This document shows, piece by piece, positions 31,838 through 42,376 of a stretch of 64,000 nucleotides of DNA. Source of the stretch: an uncultured Flavobacteriaceae bacterium. Lineage in GTDB: Bacteria > Bacteroidota > Bacteroidia > Flavobacteriales > Flavobacteriaceae. The stretch is from assembly GCA_947488345.1 (NCBI GenBank), contig CANKZQ010000003.1, positions 451,832 through 515,831 of the forward strand, in the 5' to 3' direction. The position numbers and the translations under genes are program-made. The notes beneath the pieces were generated by a model, which did no database searches, was not told where the DNA came from, and saw nothing but the letters and a program-made list of their open reading frames with translations. Position 1 is the stretch's first letter. Each line of letters starts with the position of its first letter.

Positions 31838-32038
31838 ATGGCAGTAATGAAAGTTATTGAAGTATTAGCAAATTCTGAAAAAAGCTGGGAAGATGCTACG
31901 CGCAAAGCGGTAAAACATGCTTCAAAAAGTGTAAAGCATATCAAATCAGTATTTGTACAATCTCAAAGTGCGGTAGTCAACGGTGATGACGTTGCAGAAT
32001 TCCGTGTAAACGTAAAAATTACTTTTGAAGTAAAATAG
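31838..32038 (+). CDS. Dodecin family protein
   Basis: 66 aa MAVMKVIEVLANSEKSWEDATRKAVKHASKSVKHIKSVFVQSQSAVVNGDDVAEFRVNVKITFEVK. Confidence 0.92.
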   Translation: MAVMKVIEVLANSEKSWEDATRKAVKHASKSVKHIKSVFVQSQSAVVNGDDVAEFRVNVKITFEVK

Positions 32039-32055
32039 ACGTACATTTAAAGAAA

Positions 32056-32092
32056 TTGAAAAGCGTTTTGATTTAGATCAAAGCGCTTTTTT
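32056..32092 (+). terminator. Terminator after dodecin gene
   Basis: AAAGCGTTTTGATttagATCAAAGCGCTTTTTTTT. Confidence 0.75.
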
Positions 32093-32122
32093 TTATTGTG
32101 TATATTTGATAAAAAAAAGATA

Positions 32123-34246
32123 ATGATCCATCGGTTTTCTTTGCTACTTTTCATCCTACTTCTCTCTATTGGTTGCACCAATCAAAATAAAAAAAATATG
32201 TCTGATCACTCGTATACGAATGCCCTTATAAATGAGACAAGTCCTTATTTATTGCAACATGCCCACAACCCTGTAGATTGGTATCCTTGGAGTAAAGAAA
32301 CCTTAGAATTGGCGAAAAAAGAGAATAAGTTAATTTTGATTTCTGTAGGATATGCTGCTTGTCATTGGTGTCATGTTATGGAGCGTGAAAGCTTTGAAGA
32401 TACTGCCGTGGCGAATATCATGAATCAACATTTCATCAATATAAAAGTAGATCGAGAAGAGCGCCCAGATGTAGATCAAATTTACATGAAGGCTGTACAG
32501 CTCATGAACAACGGTAGAGGCGGTTGGCCGTTAAACGCCATTGCGCTTCCTGATGGACGACCTGTTTGGGGAGGCACATATTTTCCCAAAGAAAACTGGG
32601 TCGACATCTTAAATAAGGTATCGAGTGTTTACAAAGAAGATCCTGACAAAATGAAGGAATTCGCTGCGAAACTCACAGAAGGCATTAAAAATGCGGATCT
32701 TATTACTCTCAACACAAAGGCTACCGATTTCTCAAAAATAGAAATTGACACCATTGTTTCGAACTGGACCGAATATATGGATTTTGATCTTGGCGGAAGT
32801 GCTGGAGCTCCAAAGTTTCCATTACCGAATAACTTTGACTTTTTATTACGTTATAGCACTCAGACTTCAAACCAAAAACTACTCGACTATGTCAATACCT
32901 CTCTAACCAAAATGGCATTAGGAGGCATTCATGATCAAGTTGGTGGCGGGTTTGCGCGGTATTCTGTAGACGCAAAATGGCATATCCCTCATTTTGAGAA
33001 AATGCTCTATGATAACGGACAATTAGTAAGTGTATATGCGAATGCTTATGTAGCAACTAAAAATCCACTGTTTAAAAAAATAGTGTATCAGACTACTACA
33101 TTTGTTGAGAGAGAATTAAGCAATAAACAAGGTGGTTTTTACTCTTCGCTTGACGCGGATAGCAATAACGAAAAAGGCGAATTAGAAGAAGGTGCTTTTT
33201 ATGTTTGGAGTAAGGAAGATCTGGAAAGGCTTATTACAACTGATTTTGAATTGTTTAGTGACTATTACAATATTAGTGACGCCTGGAAATGGGAGCATGA
33301 AAATTACAACTTGCATCGTACAAAAACGGATGAAGAAATAACAAAACAATATAATCTCAGTCAAGAAGACCTCTCAAAAAAAGTTGACAATTGGAGATCG
33401 ATTCTTCTCACTGAAAGAGAAAAGAAGGAAAGACCGAGGCTTGATGATAAAATTTTAACCTCTTGGAATGCATTGATGTTAAAAGGGTATACACATGCAT
33501 TTCGCGCTTTTAATGACACTCACTTTTTAGATATGGCTCTAAAGAATGCAAATTTCATTGTTAAAAATCAATTACGAGAAGACGGTGGATTGAATAGAAA
33601 CTTTAAAAATGGGAAAAGTAATATCAACGCCTATCTCGAAGATTATGCAACAACCATAGATGCCTTTTTAAATTTATATCAAGTTACTCTCGATGAACAG
33701 TGGCTACAAAATGCCAAGCAACTTGCCGATTATTGCTATGATCACTTTTATGATACGAAAAGTCAATTATTTCATTTTACTTCAGATATGGACGATCAAC
33801 TCATTGCTCGTAAAATTGATATCAATGATGACGTGATTCCATCTTCAAATTCGATCATGGCTAATAACTTATTCTTGTTAGGCCATTATTATGGAAATAA
33901 AAAATATGCCGATAATGCTTCACAAATGTTGCATAATGTGAAGGAACAAGCCTTGCAATATGGTGGCAATTCGGCCAATTGGTTATGGTTATATCTCAAT
34001 TATATTGGTGATTTTTATGAAGTAGCAATTTCTGGAAAAAATGCGAAAATTAAATTAGAAGAATTCAATCAGAAATACATTCCTAATAAATTGATAGTGG
34101 GAAGTACCAAAGATAGCGATTTACCACTTCTTGAGTACAAGTATAATGATGACCAAACGACTATTTATGTTTGTATTGACGGAACCTGTCAACTGCCAGT
34201 AAACGAAACAACTAAAGCATTTAAACAAATTAAAACCACCTTATAA
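32123..34246 (+). CDS. Thioredoxin domain-containing protein (DUF255/YyaL family)
   Basis: [57 protein letters not shown]. Confidence 0.92.
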   Translation: MIHRFSLLLFILLLSIGCTNQNKKNMSDHSYTNALINETSPYLLQHAHNPVDWYPWSKETLELAKKENKLILISVGYAACHWCHVMERESFEDTAVANIMNQHFINIKVDREERPDVDQIYMKAVQLMNNGRGGWPLNAIALPDGRPVWGGTYFPKENWVDILNKVSSVYKEDPDKMKEFAAKLTEGIKNADLITLNTKATDFSKIEIDTIVSNWTEYMDFDLGGSAGAPKFPLPNNFDFLLRYSTQTSNQKLLDYVNTSLTKMALGGIHDQVGGGFARYSVDAKWHIPHFEKMLYDNGQLVSVYANAYVATKNPLFKKIVYQTTTFVERELSNKQGGFYSSLDADSNNEKGELEEGAFYVWSKEDLERLITTDFELFSDYYNISDAWKWEHENYNLHRTKTDEEITKQYNLSQEDLSKKVDNWRSILLTEREKKERPRLDDKILTSWNALMLKGYTHAFRAFNDTHFLDMALKNANFIVKNQLREDGGLNRNFKNGKSNINAYLEDYATTIDAFLNLYQVTLDEQWLQNAKQLADYCYDHFYDTKSQLFHFTSDMDDQLIARKIDINDDVIPSSNSIMANNLFLLGHYYGNKKYADNASQMLHNVKEQALQYGGNSANWLWLYLNYIGDFYEVAISGKNAKIKLEEFNQKYIPNKLIVGSTKDSDLPLLEYKYNDDQTTIYVCIDGTCQLPVNETTKAFKQIKTTL

Positions 34247-34614
34247 TGGAAATTCTTTCTCTTGTATTTATAGCACTTGTAGCTCTGTTACATTTTTATT
34301 TTATGATTTTGGAAATGTTCTACTGGACCAAACCTAGAGGTCAAAAAGCGTTCGGAGTAACACCAGAGTTTGCAGAAGAGTCTAAAGTTTTGGCAGCAAA
34401 TCAAGGATTATATAACGGATTTCTAACTGCTGGCTTGATCTGGGCAATGGTTGATCAGACTTATGGTGATAAAATTGCCATTTTTTTTCTTATTTGTGTG
34501 ACTTTAGCAGGTCTTTATGGGTCATACTCAACAAAGAATAAAAAAATATTTTTTGTGCAGGCTGTCCCAGCAATGATAGCTTTAGCTTTAACCTTATTAA
34601 AAATTTATAATTAA
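34246..34614 (+). CDS. DUF1304 membrane protein
   Basis: ALLHFYFMILEMFYWTKPRGQKAFGVTPEFAEESKVLAANQGLYNGFLTAGLIW. Confidence 0.88.
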   Translation: MEILSLVFIALVALLHFYFMILEMFYWTKPRGQKAFGVTPEFAEESKVLAANQGLYNGFLTAGLIWAMVDQTYGDKIAIFFLICVTLAGLYGSYSTKNKKIFFVQAVPAMIALALTLLKIYN

Positions 34615-34615
34615 A

Positions 34616-35428
34616 ATGGACTTCGAAAAAATTATTGACTCTTTAACTACTTACGGAACAGAGTACGGATTAAAAATACTGGCAGCTATTGTTATATGGA
34701 TCGTCGGATCTTGGGTAATTAAAAAAATAATGGGCGTCACTGGCAAAATCATGATGAAAAAGAATTATGATGAAAGCCTACAAAAATTCTTATTAAATCT
34801 AGTTAGTTGGACCTTAAAGATTCTTCTAATTATCGTTATCTTGTCTAAGCTAGGTATTGAAACTACTTCATTTGCAGCGATATTGGCAGCAGCTGGTCTT
34901 GCAATTGGGATGGCACTTCAAGGGTCACTAGCGAATTTCGCAGGAGGTGTATTAATGATGATATTTAAACCCATTAAAATTGGAGATTTAATTGAAGCGC
35001 AAGGTGAAATAGGTGTTGTGAAAGAAATAGAAATCTTCACTACAAAGATTGTAACTCCGGATAATAAATTAGTAATTATTCCGAACGGTACCTTATCTAA
35101 TGGTAACATTACTAATTATACTGCAGAAGGGAAAATTCGTTTAGATTTAACTTTTGGCGTTTCATACGATGCTGATATCAAACAAACGAAAGAGGTCTTA
35201 TTAAATGTTATTACCTCTAACGACAAGGTTCTAAAAGATCCAGCTCCTATGGTAGCTGTATCTGAATTAGCAGATAGTTCAGTTAATTTTGCAGTTCGAC
35301 CTTGGGCGACACCTGAAAACTATTGGGATGTTTATTTTGACACGACCGAATCTGTAAAAGTAGCCTTGGATAAAGCTGGTATTGAAATTCCATATCCACA
35401 TGCTGTTGAAATTCAAAAGGAAGGATAA
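34616..35428 (+). CDS. Small-conductance mechanosensitive channel (MscS family)
   Basis: LAAAGLAIGMALQGSLANFAGGVLMMIFKPIKIGDLIEAQGEIGVVKEI. Confidence 0.93.
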   Translation: MDFEKIIDSLTTYGTEYGLKILAAIVIWIVGSWVIKKIMGVTGKIMMKKNYDESLQKFLLNLVSWTLKILLIIVILSKLGIETTSFAAILAAAGLAIGMALQGSLANFAGGVLMMIFKPIKIGDLIEAQGEIGVVKEIEIFTTKIVTPDNKLVIIPNGTLSNGNITNYTAEGKIRLDLTFGVSYDADIKQTKEVLLNVITSNDKVLKDPAPMVAVSELADSSVNFAVRPWATPENYWDVYFDTTESVKVALDKAGIEIPYPHAVEIQKEG

Positions 35429-35451
35429 CAGAATAACAATTTCAATGTAGA

Positions 35452-35490
35452 ACGCACAAAAATCATATCTCTGGTATGATTTTTGTGCGT
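35452..35490 (+). terminator. Strong Rho-independent terminator
   Basis: ACGCACAAAAATCATA-tctctgg-TATGATTTTTGTGCGT, 16-bp perfect arms, followed by T-run. Confidence 0.85.
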
Positions 35491-35516
35491 TTTTATATAA
35501 ATAAACCACACTTATT

Positions 35517-36266
35517 ATGAAAAAATTACTCTTATTATTCGCATGTATTTTATTTAGTTTCGCAGGAGAATCTCAAAATTCAAGTAGTATTCACAGCCTT
35601 TATCTTGGTAACAATGCCGGTTATGATGGACGGTCGATTTTGCTTGACTACCGAAGCTTTGACTACAATAGTATTGACTATAGAGATTTTGGAACAAACA
35701 ATACAACGAAAATAATCGATGATAACGATACAAATGGGAGTAGATTTATTAACAATTTCCAATATGGGAAAGTGGCTGGTTTTGCGAAAAAGTATGTGTT
35801 AAGATATGACGCATTTAACGATCAAATGGAGATAAAAAATGCTGAAAATAAAATTTACCTTATCGATAAAAGAACAATTAATAAGGTAGATTTTGAAAAT
35901 GGTGCTACTTATAAATTATATAATTATTATATTGGAAAGAAGAATTTTACCGGATATTTGAAGGTGATTTTTAAAGGTTCGGAAGTGTCATTGTTAAAAA
36001 AAGAAGTGATTAAATACGTCTTTGAGAAACAAGCAGAATCTAGTTATCACACTGCCGTTCCGGCAAAGTTCAAAAGAGGGAAAGATCTCTATTTTGTAGC
36101 TGATCATAATGGCACAACTCGATCTTTTCGAAGTAAGAAAGATTTGTTAAAGTTATTTCCTGATAAGAAAACAGCGTTGGAGAAATTTCTTAAAACAAAT
36201 GATGTGAAATTTACTAATGAAGATTCTTTGATTGCGTTAATGCAACACCTAGAATCACTTGATTAA
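35517..36266 (+). CDS. Exported protein, tandem paralog 1
   Basis: Shares ...RYDAFNDQMEIKNAENKIYLIDKRTINKVDF and ..FKGSEVSLLKKEVIKYVFEK with the next two ORFs. Confidence 0.75.
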   Translation: MKKLLLLFACILFSFAGESQNSSSIHSLYLGNNAGYDGRSILLDYRSFDYNSIDYRDFGTNNTTKIIDDNDTNGSRFINNFQYGKVAGFAKKYVLRYDAFNDQMEIKNAENKIYLIDKRTINKVDFENGATYKLYNYYIGKKNFTGYLKVIFKGSEVSLLKKEVIKYVFEKQAESSYHTAVPAKFKRGKDLYFVADHNGTTRSFRSKKDLLKLFPDKKTALEKFLKTNDVKFTNEDSLIALMQHLESLD

Positions 36267-36417
36267 AGAATTTCATTCTTTAGCTTGTTGTTTCAACAGA
36301 AGCTATTGATGATGGATCCCCAGACACGAAACTGGCCCAAAAGAGCCTTATGGCTTTATCGGATAACTTTGAAAAAGAAAAACCCCTATATCTATGTCAC
36401 TTAAAACAACGACTATT

Positions 36418-37173
36418 ATGAAAAAATTACTCTTCCTATTCTGTATCGCGGCTTTTAGCCTTACTATTCAATCTCAAACAAGAAGTACTTTCGCGAATAA
36501 GTACCTAGGCATTAATAACATTCCTCCTCCTCTTCACGTTCTACCTTCTCCAAACTACCGAGAAGCGAACAAGCTTAGTATTGACTTTCGAGATTTTGAT
36601 TCAAATAACACCACAAAAGTTATTGATGATGCGATTACAACTGGTAGCAGATTCATTACTGACTTTCAATTTGGAAACATTGATGGTTTCAATAAAGACT
36701 ATCGTTTAAGATACGATGCATTCAATGATCAGATGGAGATCAAAACGGCGGAAGATAAAATTGTGATTCTTAATAAAGAAACAATTAACGAAGTACGTTT
36801 TGATGATGGCTCAAATTATACAATTTATAATTACGCTTTAGGAGACAAAAACATTACTGGATATTTAAAAGTAATTTTTCGGGGTTCTAAATCATCATTG
36901 TTAAAAAAGGAAATGATTAAATATGTATTTCGAAAACGAGTTGAATCTGGTTATGTAGGTGAAGTTCCTCCAGCTTATAAAAAATCAAAGGACATCTATT
37001 TTATCGCTAATCATAACGGTACCGTTCATTCATTTCGCACTAAAAAAGACTTTCTAAACCTATTTCCAACAAAGACAAAAACATTGGAAAAGTTTATAAA
37101 ATCGAATACTATAAAGTTTTCTAAGGAAGACTCTTTAACTAAATTGGTGAAGTATTTAGATTCTTTGGACTAA
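36418..37173 (+). CDS. Exported protein, tandem paralog 2
   Basis: RYDAFNDQMEIKTAEDKIVILNKETINEVRF; shared with neighbours. ORF track starts at 36394. Confidence 0.75.
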   Translation: MKKLLFLFCIAAFSLTIQSQTRSTFANKYLGINNIPPPLHVLPSPNYREANKLSIDFRDFDSNNTTKVIDDAITTGSRFITDFQFGNIDGFNKDYRLRYDAFNDQMEIKTAEDKIVILNKETINEVRFDDGSNYTIYNYALGDKNITGYLKVIFRGSKSSLLKKEMIKYVFRKRVESGYVGEVPPAYKKSKDIYFIANHNGTVHSFRTKKDFLNLFPTKTKTLEKFIKSNTIKFSKEDSLTKLVKYLDSLD

Positions 37174-37254
37174 ATATCGCCTTTTGATTTTTAATTATTA
37201 ACTCAAAAAAGAAAATACCTTATATTTGGTATGAATTTCGAAAAAAAACTTATC

Positions 37255-37944
37255 ATGAAAAAAACAATCTTACTCGTAGCAGTTGTGCTCATCTCATTTA
37301 GCTTTAGCGGTCAATCTCAAAAAGTAAACCGATATGCAGAAGCATTTATTAATGATTCTCAGAATTTTGTTACGAATAACACTGCAAGAGGAATAAAAGA
37401 TAAAAATGCAACAGGAAGTAAATACGTTTCTGATTTTAGCTTTGGAAAAGTAATAGGATATAATCAGAATTACCTGATGAGATATGACGCCTATAACGAT
37501 CAAATGGAGGTGAAAAATACAGAAGATAAAGTTGTTATTATCAATAAGAAAACAATTAATGAAGTTACTTTTAACAACGGTTCGAAGTATAAAATTTACA
37601 ATTACACTTTAGACGGTAATAGTATAACTGGTTATTTAAAAGTAATTTATGACGGATCAAAATCATCGTTGTTAAAAAAAGAAGTAATTAGATTTATCCC
37701 TGAAAAGAAAGCTGAATCGAGTTATGATAGCGATGTTCCGGCGGCTTACAAAAAAGGAAGTGACGTCTATTTTATTGCTGATCACAATGGTGCTATTCGT
37801 TCTTTTGGTAAAAAGAAAGAATTATTAAAGTTGTTTCCTGCACAGAAAAAAGCAATAGACAAGTTTATAAAAGCTAACAATGTGAGGTTTTCTAATGAGG
37901 TTTCTTTGGCTAAATTAGGCAGACACTTAGATGAAATGAACTAA
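37255..37944 (+). CDS. Exported protein, tandem paralog 3
   Basis: RYDAYNDQMEVKNTEDKVVIINKKTINEVTF; shared with neighbours. ORF track starts at 37231. Confidence 0.75.
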   Translation: MKKTILLVAVVLISFSFSGQSQKVNRYAEAFINDSQNFVTNNTARGIKDKNATGSKYVSDFSFGKVIGYNQNYLMRYDAYNDQMEVKNTEDKVVIINKKTINEVTFNNGSKYKIYNYTLDGNSITGYLKVIYDGSKSSLLKKEVIRFIPEKKAESSYDSDVPAAYKKGSDVYFIADHNGAIRSFGKKKELLKLFPAQKKAIDKFIKANNVRFSNEVSLAKLGRHLDEMN

Positions 37945-37952
37945 GTCTACTG

Positions 37953-38627
37953 TTACTTTTTAGGCTTTGTAATTAAAAAATCTTTTAAATAAAAAGGTTC
38001 AAAATAAGCGACATCTTCGATGTCGCTTATTTTGTATTTATCATACGACAACTGAGCCATCTGTTTCGCCGAAGGAAAATACCCATCCAAAAAAATAGCA
38101 TTCTCATGCAGTAAAATTTCTTTGCATTTATGGGCGCCGTCACCTAAAAAATAGACTTTGCTCTTGGTCAAATATTCACTGAAAGAATGTTCATCTATCA
38201 CCTCAGCTTTTATTTCTCGTATTTGCATATTATTTGAGTCATAAACCGCACTATAGACCTCCATACGTCTGGCATCTAATAATGGAATAGTCACCTCCTT
38301 TTCATCAATTTGAATAGATGAGGCCAAAGAACCTAAGGTGTCAACTGCAATAAACGGTATATCTAAACTAAAACACAACCCTTTCGCCGCTGAAACTCCA
38401 ATACGTAAACCGGTATATGAGCCGGGACCCTTGCTAACCGCAATGGCTTGGATATCGGCGAATGACTTAGCGGCATCCTTAAGCACATCTTCAATAAAAA
38501 CGTGTAAATTTTCACCGTGAGAATATCCTCCGTCGTTAAGTTCTCTTATTGCCACTAAGCGCCCGCTTTCTGCCAAACTAACAGAACAGTTTTTAGTAGT
38601 TGTTTCAATGTTTAAGATAATGGCCAA
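37953..38627 (-). CDS. tsaB: tRNA threonylcarbamoyladenosine biosynthesis protein TsaB (TTG start at 38627 proposed)
   Basis: ILNIETTTKNCSVSLAESGRLVAIRE...AVSKGPGSYTGLRIGVSAAKGLCFSLDIPFIAVDTL. Confidence 0.9.
   Translation of the reverse strand: MAIILNIETTTKNCSVSLAESGRLVAIRELNDGGYSHGENLHVFIEDVLKDAAKSFADIQAIAVSKGPGSYTGLRIGVSAAKGLCFSLDIPFIAVDTLGSLASSIQIDEKEVTIPLLDARRMEVYSAVYDSNNMQIREIKAEVIDEHSFSEYLTKSKVYFLGDGAHKCKEILLHENAIFLDGYFPSAKQMAQLSYDKYKISDIEDVAYFEPFYLKDFLITKPKK
38001..38033 (+). terminator. Perfect 15-bp inverted repeat inside tsaB, candidate terminator for the convergent upstream gene
   Basis: AAAATAAGCGACATC-ttc-GATGTCGCTTATTTT. Confidence 0.6.
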
Positions 38628-38670
38628 ATATTCAAATTTTAGACCGCAAAGATACACTAGATTTAACAAA

Positions 38671-38704
38671 AAAACATCTAGCAATATTCATGACTAGATG
38701 TTTT
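38671..38704 (-). terminator. Terminator after tolC-like gene
   Basis: AAAACATCTAG...CTAGATGTTTT. Confidence 0.7.
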
Positions 38705-38729
38705 CTAAAAAAAAGGGGTAATTCTTTAT

Positions 38730-40103
38730 CTATTTTATGATCGGAATACCGTAATAGAATTCTAATACTTTCGTTCTAAATACATAATTATATTTCGCTC
38801 TTGCTAAGGTCGCTTGTGCATTTACCAATCTATTTCTAACTTGCTCAAAGTCAAAAGAATTTGTCACACCTAAATCATAACGCTGTTTTGCATAATCGAA
38901 AGAAATCTTTTGTGCTTCAACCGATTTAGTGGCTGCCTCATATTCTTTTAGGGTAGCCTTCGCATTAATATATGCTCTCTCTATCGCTTCTCTTAGAGCT
39001 AATTTTTGATCAGACAAATTAACTTCCGAGATTTTTTGATTGATCTTGGCTCTGTTTACATTTGCTTTTACCTGACCTCTATTAAAAATTGGAATGTTTA
39101 AACTCAATCCAACGAACTGACCTAAATTATTATCTAATTGATCAAAGAATCCGTTTTTCACCAAAAGCTGTTGCCCTGGATTATTTGGGTCAGGAATCAA
39201 GAAGTCATCGCTTCTTCCTTGCGTATGATTATACACCGTATTTAATCCTGCACTAGCAGTTAAACTTGGTAAATAATCAGCTTTTGCAACTTCAATTTGA
39301 GTTTCAGCATTTTTTAAGCTTAATTCTGCACTCTTAATCTCAGGTTGATTCGTAACTGCTTTTTCGAATATTTCATTCGTATTGTTGTATAATAATGCTA
39401 CTGAACTAATATTAATTGGCACGTCTTGTATATCAAAACCCGCATTCGGTATCTGCAAAATTTGAGATAGCGTTAATAAGGCTAAATCAACATTATTTTG
39501 AGCTGTTACAATAGCGTTCTCATCATTGATCATCGTTGCTTCAACTTCTAGTAAGTTTCCTTTAGGTTGCACTCCTTCTTCTACTAAACCTTTAGTTCTT
39601 TCGAACTGTTGCTTACTTATTTCTAACTGAGATTCGGCGATCTTCAAATTCTCCTTATTAAATAACACGTTTAAATATGAATTCACAATATTTAATGAAA
39701 TATCGTTTTTCATTTTTTCTAAATCTAACAAGCTGGCTTCATAGGCCACTTTAGATTGCTCATGTATATTTTTTAATCGAAAGCCATTAAATATGGCTAC
39801 AGAACCGCTTAATCCAAAACTATTAGAACGTCTATCTACAGATACCCTAGAATTACTAGCCGCATCAAAACCAGAACCAAAACTAAAATTTTGAGATGCA
39901 GAAGCAGAAAAACCAGGTAATTTACTACCCTTGGCTGTATTTATATCTTCATTTCTTAAATCGGTAGTGAATTTTGCTCTTTGTACTGAAAGATTATTTT
40001 CTAAGGCATGATCAACACATTCTTTGAGTGTCCATTGTTTTTCTTGAGCAAATGAGATTGTAATTGTTAAAAAAGCAAGGAGTATACTTAATTTCGTTTT
40101 CAT
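38730..40103 (-). CDS. TolC family outer membrane protein
   Basis: WTLKECVDHALENNLSVQRAKF...GLSLNIPIFNRGQVKANVNRAKI...NYVFRTKVLEFYYG. Confidence 0.9.
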   Translation of the reverse strand: MKTKLSILLAFLTITISFAQEKQWTLKECVDHALENNLSVQRAKFTTDLRNEDINTAKGSKLPGFSASASQNFSFGSGFDAASNSRVSVDRRSNSFGLSGSVAIFNGFRLKNIHEQSKVAYEASLLDLEKMKNDISLNIVNSYLNVLFNKENLKIAESQLEISKQQFERTKGLVEEGVQPKGNLLEVEATMINDENAIVTAQNNVDLALLTLSQILQIPNAGFDIQDVPINISSVALLYNNTNEIFEKAVTNQPEIKSAELSLKNAETQIEVAKADYLPSLTASAGLNTVYNHTQGRSDDFLIPDPNNPGQQLLVKNGFFDQLDNNLGQFVGLSLNIPIFNRGQVKANVNRAKINQKISEVNLSDQKLALREAIERAYINAKATLKEYEAATKSVEAQKISFDYAKQRYDLGVTNSFDFEQVRNRLVNAQATLARAKYNYVFRTKVLEFYYGIPIIK

Positions 40104-40235
40104 AGTTAGTTCATGTTAAACAAAGCCATACCCTCTATAGTAAAATATGACAAAGGTTTGGCTTTACAGATTTTTGATTTTCTATATGACGACTAAAAGT
40201 AAAACTTGTTACACTTTATCGTTCTTATTGAAATG

Positions 40236-40445
40236 TTAAAGTTTTAATTTCTTCCAATTTCTATATAAAAAGTAGACTCCTACACCTACCAAAAGATAAG
40301 GAAATGCCATTAAATAGATGATGCCTGAATTGACAGATTCTGCAATTTCAGCATCGCCTGATTCTACCACTGCCTTACACATAGCGCATTGAGCCATCAT
40401 TACCTGAGACATCGATAGGAACAGAATGATGAGTATTTTTTTCAT
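40236..40445 (-). CDS. Small exported membrane protein
   Basis: 69 aa, signal/TM, CAMCKAVVESGDAEIAESVNSGIIYLMAFPYLLVGVGVYFLYRNWKK. Confidence 0.7.
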   Translation of the reverse strand: MKKILIILFLSMSQVMMAQCAMCKAVVESGDAEIAESVNSGIIYLMAFPYLLVGVGVYFLYRNWKKLKL

Positions 40446-40449
40446 GCTT

Positions 40450-40977
40450 TTAGTAATAAGGTGAAATCATTAGATACACAATCACCCCCGAAACGGCTAC
40501 GTATAGCCACAACGGAAACGTAATTTTCGCAATTTTTTTATGTCGATCAATGTCATTAGTAATGGCTCTTACATACGTAATCAACACAAAAGGAATAATC
40601 ACGATAGATAAAATAATATGTGTTATTAAAATAAAATAATACACATATTTTATGGTGCCTTCACCACCAAATGGCGTAGAATTAGAGGTCATATGATAGG
40701 CCACATACATAGCAAGAAATGCAATAGAGCAACCGATAGCAGTTTTCATGAGTAGTTCATGTCTTTTACGGTTACCATTTTTAATGGCAATAACAGCAAT
40801 AATTAGTAACAACGCAGTCAAGGCGTTTACACTGGCATAAATGGGTGGTAAAAAAGTTAATGGCTCTACATTAGGTATCTTAATACCAAACAACGCAGCA
40901 ACTACTAACGGTATTGCAATAGACAAAAAGACAATCCATTTATTATATTTTTTTGCGACTGTTTTATCGGTACTCAT
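40450..40977 (-). CDS. DUF420 family membrane protein
   Basis: LPPIYASVNALTALLLIIAVIAIKNGNRKRHELLMKTAIGCSIAFLAMYVAYHMTS. Confidence 0.85.
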   Translation of the reverse strand: MSTDKTVAKKYNKWIVFLSIAIPLVVAALFGIKIPNVEPLTFLPPIYASVNALTALLLIIAVIAIKNGNRKRHELLMKTAIGCSIAFLAMYVAYHMTSNSTPFGGEGTIKYVYYFILITHIILSIVIIPFVLITYVRAITNDIDRHKKIAKITFPLWLYVAVSGVIVYLMISPYY

Positions 40978-40979
40978 AG

Positions 40980-41666
40980 CTATTCTTTCAATAATTTTGC
41001 AATGTCTTCTTTTAGAAGTTTTATCTGATCTTCTTCAGTTCCTAGATAATATACAATAGGATTCCCGTTCTTGTCTTTTCTAGATCTTAAAAACCCTTTC
41101 TTATCTATCAATGCAAAATAGCCTTGATGTTCGAAACCTCCAGCAACCTCAGGATTAATTTCGGTGAAGATATTTAAGCCTTTGTTTGACAGTTCATATA
41201 TATCGTCAATATCACCGGTAAGCATATGCCAATTTAAGGATGTTACTCCGTACTCTTCAGCATATTTCTTAAGCACCATCGGTGTATCATTTGTTGGATC
41301 TATGGTAAATGAGGCAATTCCAAAATTTTCATTACCACCAAATTCTTTTTCGACCTTTAACATATTGCGATTCATAATTGGGCAAATACTCGGGCAGGAT
41401 GTAAAAAAGAATTCAGCTACATATACTTTACCGTTATAATCGGCTTCAGTAATGGTAAGACTATCTTGATTCATAAAGGTGAAGCCTGGCATTTTTTTAG
41501 GTTCATCATTGATGACTAGATAGGCCATTGCATCATTTGCTACTTTATTCATTCTAGACTCATCGGCAACTCCTTGCTTTTTTACTTTCTCAACAATTCT
41601 AGGCACCGCATAAATACCAAATAACAAGATAATAAAGGATATCCCTATGTATGATTTATTCTTCAT
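40980..41666 (-). CDS. SCO1/SenC family copper chaperone
   Basis: VYVAEFFFTSCPSICPIMNRNMLKVEKEFGGNENFGIASFTIDPTNDTPMVLKKYAEEYG. Confidence 0.9.
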   Translation of the reverse strand: MKNKSYIGISFIILLFGIYAVPRIVEKVKKQGVADESRMNKVANDAMAYLVINDEPKKMPGFTFMNQDSLTITEADYNGKVYVAEFFFTSCPSICPIMNRNMLKVEKEFGGNENFGIASFTIDPTNDTPMVLKKYAEEYGVTSLNWHMLTGDIDDIYELSNKGLNIFTEINPEVAGGFEHQGYFALIDKKGFLRSRKDKNGNPIVYYLGTEEDQIKLLKEDIAKLLKE

Positions 41667-41673
41667 TGTACTA

Positions 41674-42321
41674 TTAAATCTGTCTTTTATTCTTTTTTAA
41701 AGCTAAACGATATTCAGCTACTAGTACTTTCACATCATCTACCATTTTATTGTGAATTGGCGCTACTGTTTCAGCATTATAACCGTACAAAATAGCATCG
41801 ATATCATCATCTTTCTCTCTTCCACGTAAGTGCATCTCTCTATCAATAATAAATGCATAAGGAGAATAGCCATTCTCTGCTAGCGTATAGGTTGTTTTTA
41901 AACTGTTGAACAATGAACGAATCTCATCAAGACTACCAAATACAAATTCGAACTTACTCATATCGGTAGCAAAAGCAATTTTTTCTTTTAACTTTTCGGA
42001 TTGTGCTTCGGTTCCTTTAGGCAATACAACCACAAACTGAAAGTCTCTAAATTTGTGAAACCGCTTGTATATTTTTTCATTTAAATTTAATGCATTGTTC
42101 TTGGTCAGCTCAAGATCATCACCGAGAAATGCTAATATGGTAATTTTATCTTCTAATGATATCTGGGCATTTTCGTTAGACGAAAAGTGTTTGATATTAC
42201 TAATATTCTCGGTAAGCACCGGTAACTTGGCAAAATTATTTGTACCTGTAAGAAGCAGTATATAAAATACTAATGGTAATATAAAAAGGCTAAACAGTAC
42301 CCAAAATTTCTTATTCTTCAT
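41674..42321 (-). CDS. Hypothetical membrane-anchored protein of the cytochrome oxidase cluster
   Basis: Intact ORF in the SCO/cox cluster. Confidence 0.6.
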   Translation of the reverse strand: MKNKKFWVLFSLFILPLVFYILLLTGTNNFAKLPVLTENISNIKHFSSNENAQISLEDKITILAFLGDDLELTKNNALNLNEKIYKRFHKFRDFQFVVVLPKGTEAQSEKLKEKIAFATDMSKFEFVFGSLDEIRSLFNSLKTTYTLAENGYSPYAFIIDREMHLRGREKDDDIDAILYGYNAETVAPIHNKMVDDVKVLVAEYRLALKKNKRQI

Positions 42322-42351
42322 CTGCTTATTTTAGTTTATATAGCTAAAAAA

Positions 42352-42370
42352 AGCGGTTTTAAAAACCGCT
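42352..42370 (-). terminator. Terminator
   Basis: AGCGGTTTT/AAAAACCGCT with T-run on the minus strand. Confidence 0.65.
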
Positions 42371-42376
42371 CATCAT

